The notes beneath the pieces were generated by a model. It was given only the letters and a program-made list of their open reading frames with translations. It did not search any database and was not told the origin of the DNA. Source: Cyanobacteria bacterium FACHB-502 (GTDB lineage: Bacteria; Cyanobacteriota; Cyanobacteriia; Elainellales; Elainellaceae). Taken from it: a DNA stretch of 64,000 nt. Position 1 is the stretch's first letter. The number at the start of each line of letters is the position of its first letter. The stretch spans positions 26,300 through 90,299 of the forward strand of contig JACJNZ010000088.1 in the NCBI GenBank assembly GCA_014695325.1, given 5' to 3'. Positions 8,026 through 19,141 of the stretch are shown piece after piece. The position numbers were made by a program, and so were the translations under genes.

Positions 8026-8727
8026 ATGCCGCCAGAGGAAAGCCAGGAGAAGCCATTAATCAATGCCTTGCCTTTCCTGGTGGCGGCAGCAAAAGCTGAC
8101 CCTGAGAACATGGAGCTTCAGGAAATTTGGCAGACGATCGATCAATTACAGCAGGAAGAAATAGACTGGCAGCAGCTTCACCTGCTGGGGGATGTAATCC
8201 TTCAACTTGCTGAACGTTATGAGAATTATGCAAACCTGCTGCTGCTCGACTGGGAAGAACGGCATGACCCACTCGGTCCACCGATTCAAGAAGGTTTGCT
8301 TGATGGACTGGTACAGCGAACTATGTACCTCGACATCTCCGATCTGACGAAGAAACCAACGCGGCGATCGAAAGGGAAGAAACAGCCGGAGTCAGAAGAC
8401 AACCCCTCGATCGCTCAACCTGTTGAAAAAAAGAAAGTGCTGGCATTTGTCGAAGCGCAGGAAGAATCGATTCAAACCAAAGCGCAAGCCTTGGCAGTGG
8501 CGCATGATGAGAATGTGTCGGAGTGGATTCGCTTGATCCAAAGCTGGATGCAGAAACACGCGCAGGAACAGGAGAGCATATCGTTTGTAGAAATTCTTAG
8601 AGGGACTGGTCTACCCGTTGTTAAAGCCTGGTTAGCACTATTGCTCGGAGAATTCGAGCTGTGCCAGCAGGGGAGTTTTTATAACGACGTATCCATTACT
8701 GTTCGACTTGTCAAAGAAAAAACCTGA
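8026..8727 (+). CDS. Unknown acidic protein, possible C-terminal winged helix
   Basis: A 233-residue protein. The N-terminal half is helical and acidic (residues 1-95), a basic linker follows (KKPTRRSKGKKQ), then a second domain. Its end (ISFVEILRGTGLPVVKAWLA and LLGEFELCQQGSFYNDVSI) looks like a winged helix and faintly recalls the C-terminus of ScpA. That resemblance is too weak for a functional call. The ATG at 8026 lies two bases after the preceding stop. The stop overlaps the start of the next, broken frame (TGATG), indicating a former three-gene operon. Confidence 0.65.
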   Translation: MPPEESQEKPLINALPFLVAAAKADPENMELQEIWQTIDQLQQEEIDWQQLHLLGDVILQLAERYENYANLLLLDWEERHDPLGPPIQEGLLDGLVQRTMYLDISDLTKKPTRRSKGKKQPESEDNPSIAQPVEKKKVLAFVEAQEESIQTKAQALAVAHDENVSEWIRLIQSWMQKHAQEQESISFVEILRGTGLPVVKAWLALLLGEFELCQQGSFYNDVSITVRLVKEKT

Positions 8728-8964
8728 TGAATGAGCAAAACCTTAAAAACCAAATCCTTCAACTGCTTGATAACTTAGGCTGTTCAAGAGAGCGTGCAAA
8801 ATCTGACAGCCAACTACTACTTGCGGTCACGGGTTCACATCAATCAACACTCACTGTTTAATTTCCTGACGGTCGCATTGTCCAGGGACAAGCTACCACT
8901 CCTCGCATAACAGAGGCAGAAATTGAAGCAGCTCAGGTTGTGCTGAATAACTCAGAATTTTGGC
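8727..8964 (+). pseudogene. Small gene broken by an in-frame stop and a transposon end
   Basis: The ATG overlaps the previous stop codon. The frame reads MNEQNLKNQILQLLDNLGC and on for 44 residues to TAA at 8859-8861. It then continues in the same frame with FPDGRIVQGQATTPRI and EAEIEAAQVVLNN until tnpB-derived sequence begins near 8965. Coding-like text on both sides of the stop implies a recent nonsense mutation, possibly CAA to TAA. A 44-residue product is the alternative. The family is not recognised. Confidence 0.5.
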
Positions 8965-9121
8965 TTTGCGTCCTTGAATTTAGCATGGGAGTTAGGAACT
9001 GACCTCCTCAAGCGTGGATCTCAAGCCTCTACTTCCAATCCACAGGCAACTAGGGGGTGGAAGCAAGCGTAGAAGAAAAAACGCCAGAAACCCCACGTTC
9101 TATAGCGTAGGTGTAGTTCAT
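8965..9121 (+). pseudogene. tnpB 3'-end remnant (inverted copy of the one at 1.4 kb)
   Basis: The frame ASLNLAWELGTDLLKRGSQA, then STSNPQATRGWKQA and stop, is the C-terminal tail of the same TnpB family as the remnant at 1408-1634. Nucleotide similarity over 8988-9121 is close to identity with the inverse of 1408-1546. The copy ends in GTGTAGTTCAT. Only the end that would template an omega-RNA scaffold remains, and no left end or transposase is present. It abuts, and by 3-4 bases overlaps, the stop of the leftward SWIM gene. The sequence beyond the end differs from that next to the other remnant, so the two were separate insertions. Confidence 0.65.
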
Positions 9122-9978
9122 AGCTGCCCCTTGTTTCTAACCTGTTCGTACAGGGCTTCCATCGCTTCAATAAAGGAATTATCGCGAGTCCAGAAGGCAG
9201 GAAAATCTCCCTGTTTCTTGACAGGAATTCCCGGTACTAAAGCTTCAGGTCGGGAATTGGCTACCCCATAGGAGGAACTGCCTTGAATGGTTTGGGGCAG
9301 ACGTTTTGCACCGTGCCAAAAATCACGCAGGCTCTGGTTCTCGCTCAAAGGCTCAGTTGTGAGATGGGTGTAGTACGAAGTAACGGCTACGGGGGGGCGT
9401 TTCTGCAACTGAAGCTCAGCAGAGAGTGCCTGCCCCAAAGGAGATTTTGCCAGTTCCTGATGCAGGTTTTCACGAGATAAGCCACGCAGCTCAAACAGCA
9501 AAAACGGATCGCGATCAAGTTCAGCTGCAACCAGGTAATGCACCCCTGCAATATGTTTACAGGGATTGCTGTAGTCGGGGCAGGAGCAGTCTGATTGAAA
9601 GTCTTTGCGACTGTGAGGCAGTAAGTTTAATCCTAACTGAGCAAATGAATCTTCGATATTATCAGGAATCTCGTTCAGCAAAAGACGAGAAATCAGGCTG
9701 GCTTTGGAGGCGATCAGGGCAATGACAGCTGCCCACTTTGCAGCACTGATGGGCTGGAATTCAATTGTTGTGGTGTATAGCGGTTCTTTGTAAACGCCAA
9801 AGTAAGGATTGACTGAACCTCTCACCCGAGCTGTGACAATGCCATCTTTAATTTCAAAACTTTTGACTTTGCCGCCACTGGCATAGGAGCGTCCTCGGCT
9901 CAACCGCCCTGAATCAGTAAACTGCTCCAGCGCAGCGATAAATTTCTGTCCCCACCAGCTCCGACTAAATTGACTCAT
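9118..9978 (-). CDS. SWIM zinc-finger protein
   Basis: A 286-residue protein with the SWIM signature CSCPDYSNPCKHIAGVHY (CxCx(n)CxH) in its middle. The N-terminal part (SWWGQKFIAALEQ, then LSRGRSYASGGKV) is typical of the cyanobacterial and bacterial SWIM proteins encoded beside SNF2 ATPases. The start at 9978 lies 29 bases after the stop of the SNF2 gene on the same strand, so the two form an operon and probably work together on DNA. The 3' end coincides with the end of a tnpB remnant, so the last few residues may have been altered by that insertion. Confidence 0.85.
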   Translation of the reverse strand: MSQFSRSWWGQKFIAALEQFTDSGRLSRGRSYASGGKVKSFEIKDGIVTARVRGSVNPYFGVYKEPLYTTTIEFQPISAAKWAAVIALIASKASLISRLLLNEIPDNIEDSFAQLGLNLLPHSRKDFQSDCSCPDYSNPCKHIAGVHYLVAAELDRDPFLLFELRGLSRENLHQELAKSPLGQALSAELQLQKRPPVAVTSYYTHLTTEPLSENQSLRDFWHGAKRLPQTIQGSSSYGVANSRPEALVPGIPVKKQGDFPAFWTRDNSFIEAMEALYEQVRNKGQL

Positions 9979-10007
9979 GGCTCATCTCCTCTAGATGCAA
10001 AGCGAAT

Positions 10008-13373
<3,366 letters not shown>

Positions 13374-13451
13374 AGCAACTCGCTCTGCATAATAATGCTC
13401 ACCTTTCAGGGTATCAAGAGATCCAAAGTATAAGCGTTATTGTCTGCATCC

Positions 13452-14330
13452 CTAATTTTGATAAGCAAGCTTTGCCAAAACAACTCCAGCAAAAACAATC
13501 AGCAGTCCACCCAGAACTTTCTCAAGTGTCAGCATCTCACCTAGAAATGCCGTTCCGATCACCACTGTCACGATCGGTTCCAGGTTGGAGAGAATCGACG
13601 CATTGACGCTGCCAATCAGTTTGATGCCCTGAAACAACAATCCGATTGCAAAAGCAGCACACACAATTCCAATGCAAGCCACCGCCCACCAACCCGAAAT
13701 ATTAGTAGGAAAAGTGAACCCCTGAACAACTCCAGCAACACCATAGACCCTGGCTGCGGCTGCACTCATAATCGCAACTGAGGGCACTGCCTGTTCCTGA
13801 GCTAAAATCTTTTCGCCAATCACTACATAAGCGGCATAAACGATCGCTGCTGCCAGGGCGAGCAGGATACCTACAACCGCTCCAGAACTTGCCTGCTCGA
13901 TTGTAGGACCAATTGTTAGATACGACCCTATCAGGGCAAGCATGAGAGCCACAGCTTCGTCAGATCTAATCGGTCTGCCTCTCAGCAGGGAGAAACAGAC
14001 CACAAAAACAGGATAAAGATACACCAGGAGCGTCGCCAAACTGCCGCTGATTAACGTTAAGCTTGAAAAAAAGCAAAAAGACTGTAGAACAAACCCCACA
14101 CTTCCCAGCCCAATCAGCCAAACCAAATTTCTCCCTATTGGGAACGACTGTCGCTGCACTAGAGCCAGAGCACTAAGACACAGAGAAGCAATTCCAAATC
14201 TAAAAAATAAGAGCGTTTTAGGGTCAATGCCAGAGCGATACGTAATTTGAGAAAACAACGGAATCGTCCCAAAACAAATTGCTGAGACAACGACACAAAC
14301 TACTCCTGCTAAAAGCGTTTTTCGATTCAT
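13452..14330 (-). CDS. EamA/DMT-family transporter
   Basis: A protein of about 292 residues with ten predicted hydrophobic helices in two five-helix halves, the layout of drug/metabolite transporters in the inner membrane. The N-terminus is MNRKTLLAGVVCVVVSAICF. The second half carries the usual EamA-type SILSNLEPIVTVVIGTAFLG. The substrate cannot be predicted. The ATG at 14330 is preferred to an in-frame TTG two codons upstream. It is transcribed in the same direction as the SNF2 gene but 78 bp away, and looks like cargo rather than backbone. Confidence 0.85.
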   Translation of the reverse strand: MNRKTLLAGVVCVVVSAICFGTIPLFSQITYRSGIDPKTLLFFRFGIASLCLSALALVQRQSFPIGRNLVWLIGLGSVGFVLQSFCFFSSLTLISGSLATLLVYLYPVFVVCFSLLRGRPIRSDEAVALMLALIGSYLTIGPTIEQASSGAVVGILLALAAAIVYAAYVVIGEKILAQEQAVPSVAIMSAAAARVYGVAGVVQGFTFPTNISGWWAVACIGIVCAAFAIGLLFQGIKLIGSVNASILSNLEPIVTVVIGTAFLGEMLTLEKVLGGLLIVFAGVVLAKLAYQN

Positions 14331-14486
14331 GAACAAAGGGTGATGTCATTTAACACAAATACGGTTGAACGACTCAAGTGGTTTAATTCAATCACTTATG
14401 GTTTAGCGAAGCTGGAAGCTAATATAGACAGCTTCTCATCCTGCAAAAACTAAAACCGGGAAAATGGCAGGCTTCTCAAACAATAG
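14331..14486. other. Intergenic stretch
   Basis: About 155 bp between the transporter start and a decayed gene. A short inverted repeat GAAGCTG...CAGCTTC lies around 14408-14436. Nothing else is recognised. Confidence 0.3.
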
Positions 14487-14848
14487 CTACGCATCCCCAT
14501 CAGGTTCCTCAAAATCGCACTCAACTAGATGCGATCGCTCCTGCTGTCTCTGCATCAGCTCATCCAAAATCTTAAGCTGCTGTTCTAGTTCAACGATCGC
14601 ATCTCTGCAGGCAATTCGTCGCTTCCAGTCCTGGTGTCGCGCACTGCCCTTCCTCCCCAAGGAGATGGCTTCCTGCTTTCCGCCACTTGGTCTTTCACAA
14701 GGCGAGCATAGTGACAGGGTTTCCCGTGTGAGGTCGTGGAAACAACGCTCAGAAAATAGAGAGTTGGAGCTACATTACCGCTTTTGCGAATCGCATTGAT
14801 GAAGTTTAGTAGACGCTATTTTTTGGCTTGCAGGTGTAGGCTAAACAT
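14487..14848 (-). pseudogene. Decayed small gene (one stop, one frameshift)
   Basis: Read leftward from the ATG at 14848, the strand gives MFSLHLQAKK, a TAG stop, then RLLNFINAIRKSGNVAPTL followed by ARLVKDQVAESRKPSPWGG. A one-base shift after that point restores KGSARHQDWKRRIACRDA, then a helical acidic tail (ELEQQLKILDELMQ) ending at 14487. Both halves have protein-like composition. It appears to be a small DNA-associated protein gene that has decayed. The family is not recognised. Confidence 0.5.
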
Positions 14849-14880
14849 TTTTGCAAGGTTGCACTCTCTACCTTACAAAA
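14849..14880. repeat. 32-bp dyad, copy 1
   Basis: Two 12-bp arms, TTTTGCAAGGTT and TACCTTACAAAA, around an 8-bp spacer. It belongs to a four-copy family with consensus TTTTGTAAGGTT-N8-AACCTTACAAAA. It lies at the 5' edge of the decayed gene that ends at 14487. Confidence 0.65.
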
Positions 14881-15407
14881 AATCTGATTATAACTGCTCC
14901 ATCAACTCCTGAAACGGAGAAGGTCGATGAAGTGGAGCGGCTGCTAGGTCAAATTCATGATGATGGAGGATGTTCTGCGGAATCCAGCACAAGGAGCGAT
15001 CGCCGCTTTCAGGTTATCGAGGTTCTAGATTTCGTCGTACTTCGTTCCGCTCCAGAGAAGCAGCAGATCGATACTGTCATCAGCGTTTCCTCTGCCGTTG
15101 TTCCAGCATCAAATCGCTCACTATGTCAGAATTTGTAAGGTTAGAGTGAGAACCTTACAAATTCTTCTTGAGGAACAATCAACCCAACACTTTCCAAAAA
15201 AAGCTTCAGTCATTCACAAAGCACCGCTACCGCTACGGGCAAGGGACAGCAAAATGCTCTACCCAGTAGAGCAAATCTTGTAGCAGTGAATAGTTTACCA
15301 ATCGCCTCAAAGTCAATTCTGCAAACACCAGGGCTAAAGGGTATCAACCTATTGGATCTCAGCCAGGTTCGAGAAGTCGCGTAACCGTCTTCTGGTCATT
15401 CATTGCG
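14881..15407. other. Mostly non-coding stretch with a dyad and a hairpin
   Basis: No gene can be supported. A rightward frame (14851-15138, TTG start) reads ETEKVDEVERLLGQIHDDGG and looks protein-like in places, but has no proper start and spans the first dyad. A further frame ending at 15384 contains SILQTPGLKGINLLDLSQV without a start. Both may be leftovers of lost genes. A perfect 8-bp hairpin TGCTCTAC-CCA-GTAGAGCA lies at 15255-15273. Confidence 0.4.
15131..15162. repeat. 32-bp dyad, copy 2 (perfect)
   Basis: ATTTGTAAGGTT at 15131-15142 and its exact complement AACCTTACAAAT at 15151-15162, separated by 8 bp. One more base on each side also pairs. It is the most symmetric member of the four-copy family. 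Confidence 0.75.
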
Positions 15408-15866
15408 CTACCCTATGAGTGCCAAGGGTAGTAGCGCAACCGCGACCTCATGAGTTTGAGCCAGGTAGCTGAAAAGCTCGATTGCATTCTGGCGATCAGT
15501 TGCTTTAACAGGCTGACGGTAGAGGCGTTCCAGTCCGTTCTTAATTTGTAAGAGTCCCGTCTTGTGAGACAGCACCGCCTCTAGAATCTGATCACGGTAG
15601 GCAATGCCAAAGGGAGTGTCCGGGCGGTGCAGGTACAGCACCAAATCGGTGTTTTCTAAAGACTTCAGCATACTGGCTGCTTCCATCGCAACGCAGGCAC
15701 GTTCCCAGGTGGCACGACAGCGAAGATCGGCTTTTCCGTCCAGCTTGCCGTACTGTCGAATATCTTTGCGAAACTGATCCGGCGCGGGGTCTGTCCCATC
15801 CACTCCGTTGAGAACTCCCCACAGATCTGCGGCTTCCTGCTTCAGTTGCTTCAACGTCGGTCTCAT
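15408..15866 (-). CDS. Unknown protein, paralogue of the upstream gene
   Basis: A 152-residue protein starting MRPTLKQLKQEAADLWGVL. It aligns along its whole length with the product of 15929-16378: shared features include the RQLKxEA-type start, QF(R/K)xDIR(Q/R)YG, NGLERLYxQPV and the PLA(L/I)xG end. The alignment supports the ATG at 15866 rather than a GTG four codons upstream. It looks soluble and helical, with no known catalytic motif. It is the third gene of a leftward operon beginning at 16795. Confidence 0.7.
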   Translation of the reverse strand: MRPTLKQLKQEAADLWGVLNGVDGTDPAPDQFRKDIRQYGKLDGKADLRCRATWERACVAMEAASMLKSLENTDLVLYLHRPDTPFGIAYRDQILEAVLSHKTGLLQIKNGLERLYRQPVKATDRQNAIELFSYLAQTHEVAVALLPLALIG

Positions 15867-15928
15867 CGCTTTATCCACCAGGGAAAGAAGTTTGGCGATC
15901 AGGCAGATACCCTAATCACAGACCTGCT

Positions 15929-16378
15929 TTACCCCGCAATTGCTAACGGCGGCAGGGCAATATCAATCTGCTGCACCTGAGCAATCCGGTTCAGGAACTC
16001 CACGGCTACACCCATGTCGCTGGATCGTACAGGCTGGTAGTAGAGCCGTTCCAGTCCGTTGCGAACCTGAGCTAATCCAGACGGGTACTGAAGAATAGCC
16101 TCTAACACTTCCGTATTGTAGGCTTTAGCGATCTCAGTATCGGGGTTGAGCAGATGGCGCACCATGTCTCGATTCTCCATTCCCTTCAGCAACCAAAGGG
16201 CTTCAAGCTGGATGCAGGCACGAAGCCAAACCTCTTTTCGGCGCAGATCCTGACCATTTCCATAGCGACGAATATCTGCCTTGAACTGACCTGGTGTGGG
16301 AGTTGCACCATCCTGCAGATTGAGCGTTTCCCAGGAGGAATAAGCTTCTTCTTTTAACTGCCGAAGTTTAATCGTCAT
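15929..16378 (-). CDS. Unknown protein, paralogue of the downstream gene
   Basis: A 149-residue protein, MTIKLRQLKEEAYSSWETL onward, with the conserved blocks QFKADIRRYG, RKEVWLRACIQLEALW and NGLERLYYQPVRSSD. Most of these are also found in its neighbour, so the pair arose by tandem duplication followed by divergence. The family is not recognised. The gene starts 9 bases after the stop of the 16388-16795 gene, which indicates co-transcription. Confidence 0.7.
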   Translation of the reverse strand: MTIKLRQLKEEAYSSWETLNLQDGATPTPGQFKADIRRYGNGQDLRRKEVWLRACIQLEALWLLKGMENRDMVRHLLNPDTEIAKAYNTEVLEAILQYPSGLAQVRNGLERLYYQPVRSSDMGVAVEFLNRIAQVQQIDIALPPLAIAG

Positions 16379-16387
16379 GACTTCCTC

Positions 16388-16795
16388 CTACCAGGGAAAT
16401 AGTTTGCGGGCAATCTTAGCCCCTTTATTGGCGCTGTCCAGAATTTGCTTATGCCCCTGTGCATCGTCCCGCTGCATCTGATATCGTGCTGCCACATCCC
16501 CAACGATTAAGGCACTCTGAGCTTCTTCCGGCAGCGATGCTCGATCGTTTGGAACGCCACCCGTCTCCGCATAGAGGTCAGCCGGATCGCAGTCCAACAC
16601 ATTCCGGGTCACGATCGCGTTCACCTGGGCATGAGTCTTTCCAGTACCCCCGCGCTGCTTAACTTCCGACTGTAATTCCTGCTGCACGGTTGCGCCATCC
16701 ACCCGATGATAGGGTGTGAGTGCTTGCCCCTCTCCAAACAGGTCAAGCTGCGTCTGATCCTTGGGTTGTTGTTTGTATCGATCGAGCCAGCCCAT
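16388..16795 (-). CDS. Unknown small protein
   Basis: A 135-residue protein: MGWLDRYKQQPKDQTQLDL, then HAQVNAIVTRNVLDCDPADL, LPEEAQSALIVGDVAARYQM, ending KGAKIARKLFPW. It is soluble and charged, with one cysteine. The central part looks like a compact helical DNA-associated domain, but I cannot name the family. It heads a three-gene leftward operon with the two paralogues downstream. Confidence 0.65.
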   Translation of the reverse strand: MGWLDRYKQQPKDQTQLDLFGEGQALTPYHRVDGATVQQELQSEVKQRGGTGKTHAQVNAIVTRNVLDCDPADLYAETGGVPNDRASLPEEAQSALIVGDVAARYQMQRDDAQGHKQILDSANKGAKIARKLFPW

Positions 16796-16834
16796 AGAAT
16801 TATATTTTCTCTACTAGCTATATGATATTGCGGT

Positions 16835-17209
16835 TTGCCGGGTCCGGAACATCTGTTTTGGTCCATCAAGCAGCGACTTGCCCAACTCAATCTCTCTGAA
16901 GCGCAAGCTCGCTCTATGCCCCTGCTCACTGTGCTGGAACAGTCTTTTGAGCAGCAGACACGACAAAGGCAGAAACGACAAAGCAAAACCCAAAAGCTGC
17001 CCCAGGTAGGCAGCAAGCGGCACAGTATTTCACTCTCAGCCGCTGGTTGGGAAGGATTGGCAACGCTAGCTCTGGGCGTTCATAGAAGCGATGCAGAAAC
17101 AATCGAACTGTTGGGGAATCATGCTGCCCAATTGCAGCAACCCCTTGCTGATTGGCTGAAGAAACCGGAGGAATCCATCGTGCGGCAAATTCTTGCAAGT
17201 CCGCCTTGA
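16835..17209 (+). CDS. Unknown small basic protein
   Basis: About 124 residues if translation starts at the TTG at 16835 (MPGPEHLFWSIKQRLAQLNL). No in-frame ATG lies near the beginning, so the start is uncertain. A basic coiled segment (EQQTRQRQKRQSKTQK) is followed by SISLSAAGWEGLATLALGVH and a short helical end. It is the only rightward gene here, divergent from the 16388-16795 gene and convergent with the DsbA-like gene. No family is recognised. Confidence 0.45.
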   Translation: MPGPEHLFWSIKQRLAQLNLSEAQARSMPLLTVLEQSFEQQTRQRQKRQSKTQKLPQVGSKRHSISLSAAGWEGLATLALGVHRSDAETIELLGNHAAQLQQPLADWLKKPEESIVRQILASPP

Positions 17210-17284
17210 TCCCGTCCCAATCCAGACCATCTTCAGTCAGAAGCACAGCAAGCGATCGATGCTACCTAATGTAATAGGCAGCGT

Positions 17285-18052
17285 CTAATCCAGGGAACTA
17301 TCAATCACCTGCTCGATCGTGATGAGGTCAGCGCCTGTAACCGGAACGACGCTTGATGGTGTGACGACAAGAAAAGACGGCGTTCCGGTAATTCCCAGTT
17401 CACCTGCCTGAACCACATTTGCATCGATCGCTTGCTGTGCTGCGATCGAATTTCGGTCGCGCTCCCATCGGCGCAAGTTCAGCCCAAGCCGCTGCGCTAC
17501 TCTTGGATAGCGATCGTCCGCTAAGGGTTCACCTGAAGCAAAAAGCTCGTCATAAAACTCCCAAAACTTCCCCTGCTGTCCGGCTGCCCAGGCAGCGCGA
17601 GCGGCAGGCAATGCCTGGTCATGCAGACCGATCAGGGGCAGATGCTTGAAGACAAACCCGACCTGGGGGTGACGCTGAAGCAGTGCTGCAATGGGCTGGT
17701 ATGCCTGAACGCAAAAAGGGCATTCAAAGTCGGCAAATTCAATCAGCATAACCGGAGCCGCAGGATTGCCCCGCACCGGAGAATTGCCCACAAAGGCAGA
17801 AAGATTCTGTCGCACTTGCTCAAGAGCTTGTGCCTTTGCCTCGGCTTCATCGGCAAGCTGCTGGTCACGGTAGGCAGTCAGGGACTCCAAAACAACGTCT
17901 GGATGTCGCCTCACAATCTCCAGAACAGCTTGTTCTGTAGGAGTCATTTTGACAGGTTCAATTGCCCAGGTCGGCAGCGGCAGAAGGACAACCCAGATCA
18001 ACGCGATCAACGCTGTCCCTGAAAGGAATCTCAATGCCTGTCGTGACTTCAT
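17285..18052 (-). CDS. DsbA-like periplasmic thiol oxidoreductase
   Basis: A 255-residue exported protein with a signal peptide (ALIALIWVVLLPLPTWA). A helical N-terminal part is followed by a thioredoxin fold of the DsbA/DsbG-like group: MLIEFADFECPFCVQAY with the CPFC active site, a helical insertion (LPAARAAWAAGQQGKFWEFY), and GITGTPSFLV with the cis-proline loop. It should form or isomerise disulfides outside the cytoplasm. It is the last gene of the leftward envelope operon and overlaps the preceding gene by four bases. The cysteine-containing exported proteins encoded upstream are its likely clients. Confidence 0.9.
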   Translation of the reverse strand: MKSRQALRFLSGTALIALIWVVLLPLPTWAIEPVKMTPTEQAVLEIVRRHPDVVLESLTAYRDQQLADEAEAKAQALEQVRQNLSAFVGNSPVRGNPAAPVMLIEFADFECPFCVQAYQPIAALLQRHPQVGFVFKHLPLIGLHDQALPAARAAWAAGQQGKFWEFYDELFASGEPLADDRYPRVAQRLGLNLRRWERDRNSIAAQQAIDANVVQAGELGITGTPSFLVVTPSSVVPVTGADLITIEQVIDSSLD

Positions 18053-18690
18053 TGCGCTCCTCTCTGATTCGCATTACCGTTATCGATCGCTGAATTTGCC
18101 ATCCTCACCAGTGAGGCGCGATCGCCTAACTTGATCCCAACACTGTAGCGATAGCTGTTTTCGTCCCACACAACCTGAGCATCGGTGCAGTTCGTCGCGC
18201 ACCGCCAAGGCAGAAACGTTCCTGTCCTTCCATTGGCAAGTGTTACCTGTGTGATAGATTCCTCGGAGCGACGATCGGGGTAAAGATAATCTGACTCTGT
18301 ATAGCTGTCCTGTGCTGATTTCGTGGGCTGGACTTCGCCCGTTACGGTTCCTAAACGACAGGCATTGCTGCCATTACAGTCTTTGCTGTAGCCCAGCACC
18401 ACGGCATAGCTGCCGGACTCTACAGAGTCTACGGTCGCATAAACCGGAAGCAATTCAGACGATTGCCGCTGCCCACGACTGGGGATGTAGGTCGGTAGCC
18501 GTAAGGGAACCTGGGCACGTCCTAGCTGAGACAGCACAGGTTGGAAAATGGTGGTCGCGTTGGCAATCGGTGGGGCAGTTTGGGAAGGCTGATCCGCATT
18601 AACGCCACGTAGCCACCAACTGCCCCCCGCAATCAGGAACAGTGCCCCAATCAGCGCGATTAAAATCCACTTGAGATTAAAGCGTCTCAT
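18049..18690 (-). CDS. Membrane-anchored exported protein, unknown
   Basis: A 213-residue protein with one N-terminal membrane helix (WILIALIGALFLIAGGSWWL) followed by an exported domain. Four cysteines (CNGSNAC, then CATNC) probably form two disulfides. The beta-rich middle contains LPVYATVDSVESGSYAVVLG. The stop overlaps the DsbA-like start by four bases, so the two are translationally coupled. No named family is recognised. The context suggests a part of the conjugation envelope apparatus. Confidence 0.65.
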   Translation of the reverse strand: MRRFNLKWILIALIGALFLIAGGSWWLRGVNADQPSQTAPPIANATTIFQPVLSQLGRAQVPLRLPTYIPSRGQRQSSELLPVYATVDSVESGSYAVVLGYSKDCNGSNACRLGTVTGEVQPTKSAQDSYTESDYLYPDRRSEESITQVTLANGRTGTFLPWRCATNCTDAQVVWDENSYRYSVGIKLGDRASLVRMANSAIDNGNANQRGAQ

Positions 18691-18705
18691 GCTCAGGATT
18701 CCTCG

Positions 18706-19098
18706 TTATTCTGCCAGGAGCGATCGCGCTGTAGCATCGTCAGGCACACCCAACTGCCGCAGGGTTGAGACATCCATTGCGCCCCCGCCAAGCTGCACGA
18801 TTGCCCATTGGTTGTTGGCACGACGCAGCAGGGCTTGTCCGCCTGCGTGTCCTTGAAGCCAGTGAGCCAGTGCATAGTTACCCACTACTTTCACTGACCA
18901 AACACTTGCCTGAGCAGTCCCTCCATCTTTCTCCAGGTAATTCACAACAATCTGGGAAATTTGATCCTGGCTGCTTGCTTGAGCAATTGTTATTGATGGA
19001 GCTGGAACAGTTTGCGCCACAGTTGAAAGGTTGGGCACAACGGTCACAATCAATGCTCCTGTCACAACCCAAATCATCAAGCTCAAAATTCGTCGCAT
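18706..19098 (-). CDS. Small exported protein, unknown
   Basis: A 130-residue protein with a signal peptide (MRRILSLMIWVVTGALIVTV) and a mature domain of about 100 residues: ISQIVVNYLEKDGGTAQASV, then KVVGNYALAHWL and RRANNQWAIVQLGGGAMD. The pattern resembles small secreted domains of unknown function with a conserved tryptophan. It lies between the hydrolase-like gene and the membrane-anchored gene, with a 15-base gap downstream. Confidence 0.6.
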   Translation of the reverse strand: MRRILSLMIWVVTGALIVTVVPNLSTVAQTVPAPSITIAQASSQDQISQIVVNYLEKDGGTAQASVWSVKVVGNYALAHWLQGHAGGQALLRRANNQWAIVQLGGGAMDVSTLRQLGVPDDATARSLLAE

Positions 19099-19141
19099 TG
19101 CAGTTCTCCTACGGTAGTTCTATAAGATTAGTTTTGAACGC

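Noticed and set aside
8026..8727. ScpA-like condensin subunit
   Set aside because: Only the last 40 residues are faintly similar, and the N-terminal ScpA pattern is missing.
9014..9271. Rightward frame of 85 residues with an ATG at 9014
   Set aside because: It reads tnpB remnant sequence out of frame and then the antisense of the SWIM gene.
14851..15138. 95-residue rightward frame with a TTG start as a real gene
   Set aside because: It begins inside a 32-bp dyad, has no ribosome binding site and no recognisable family; listed only as a possible remnant.
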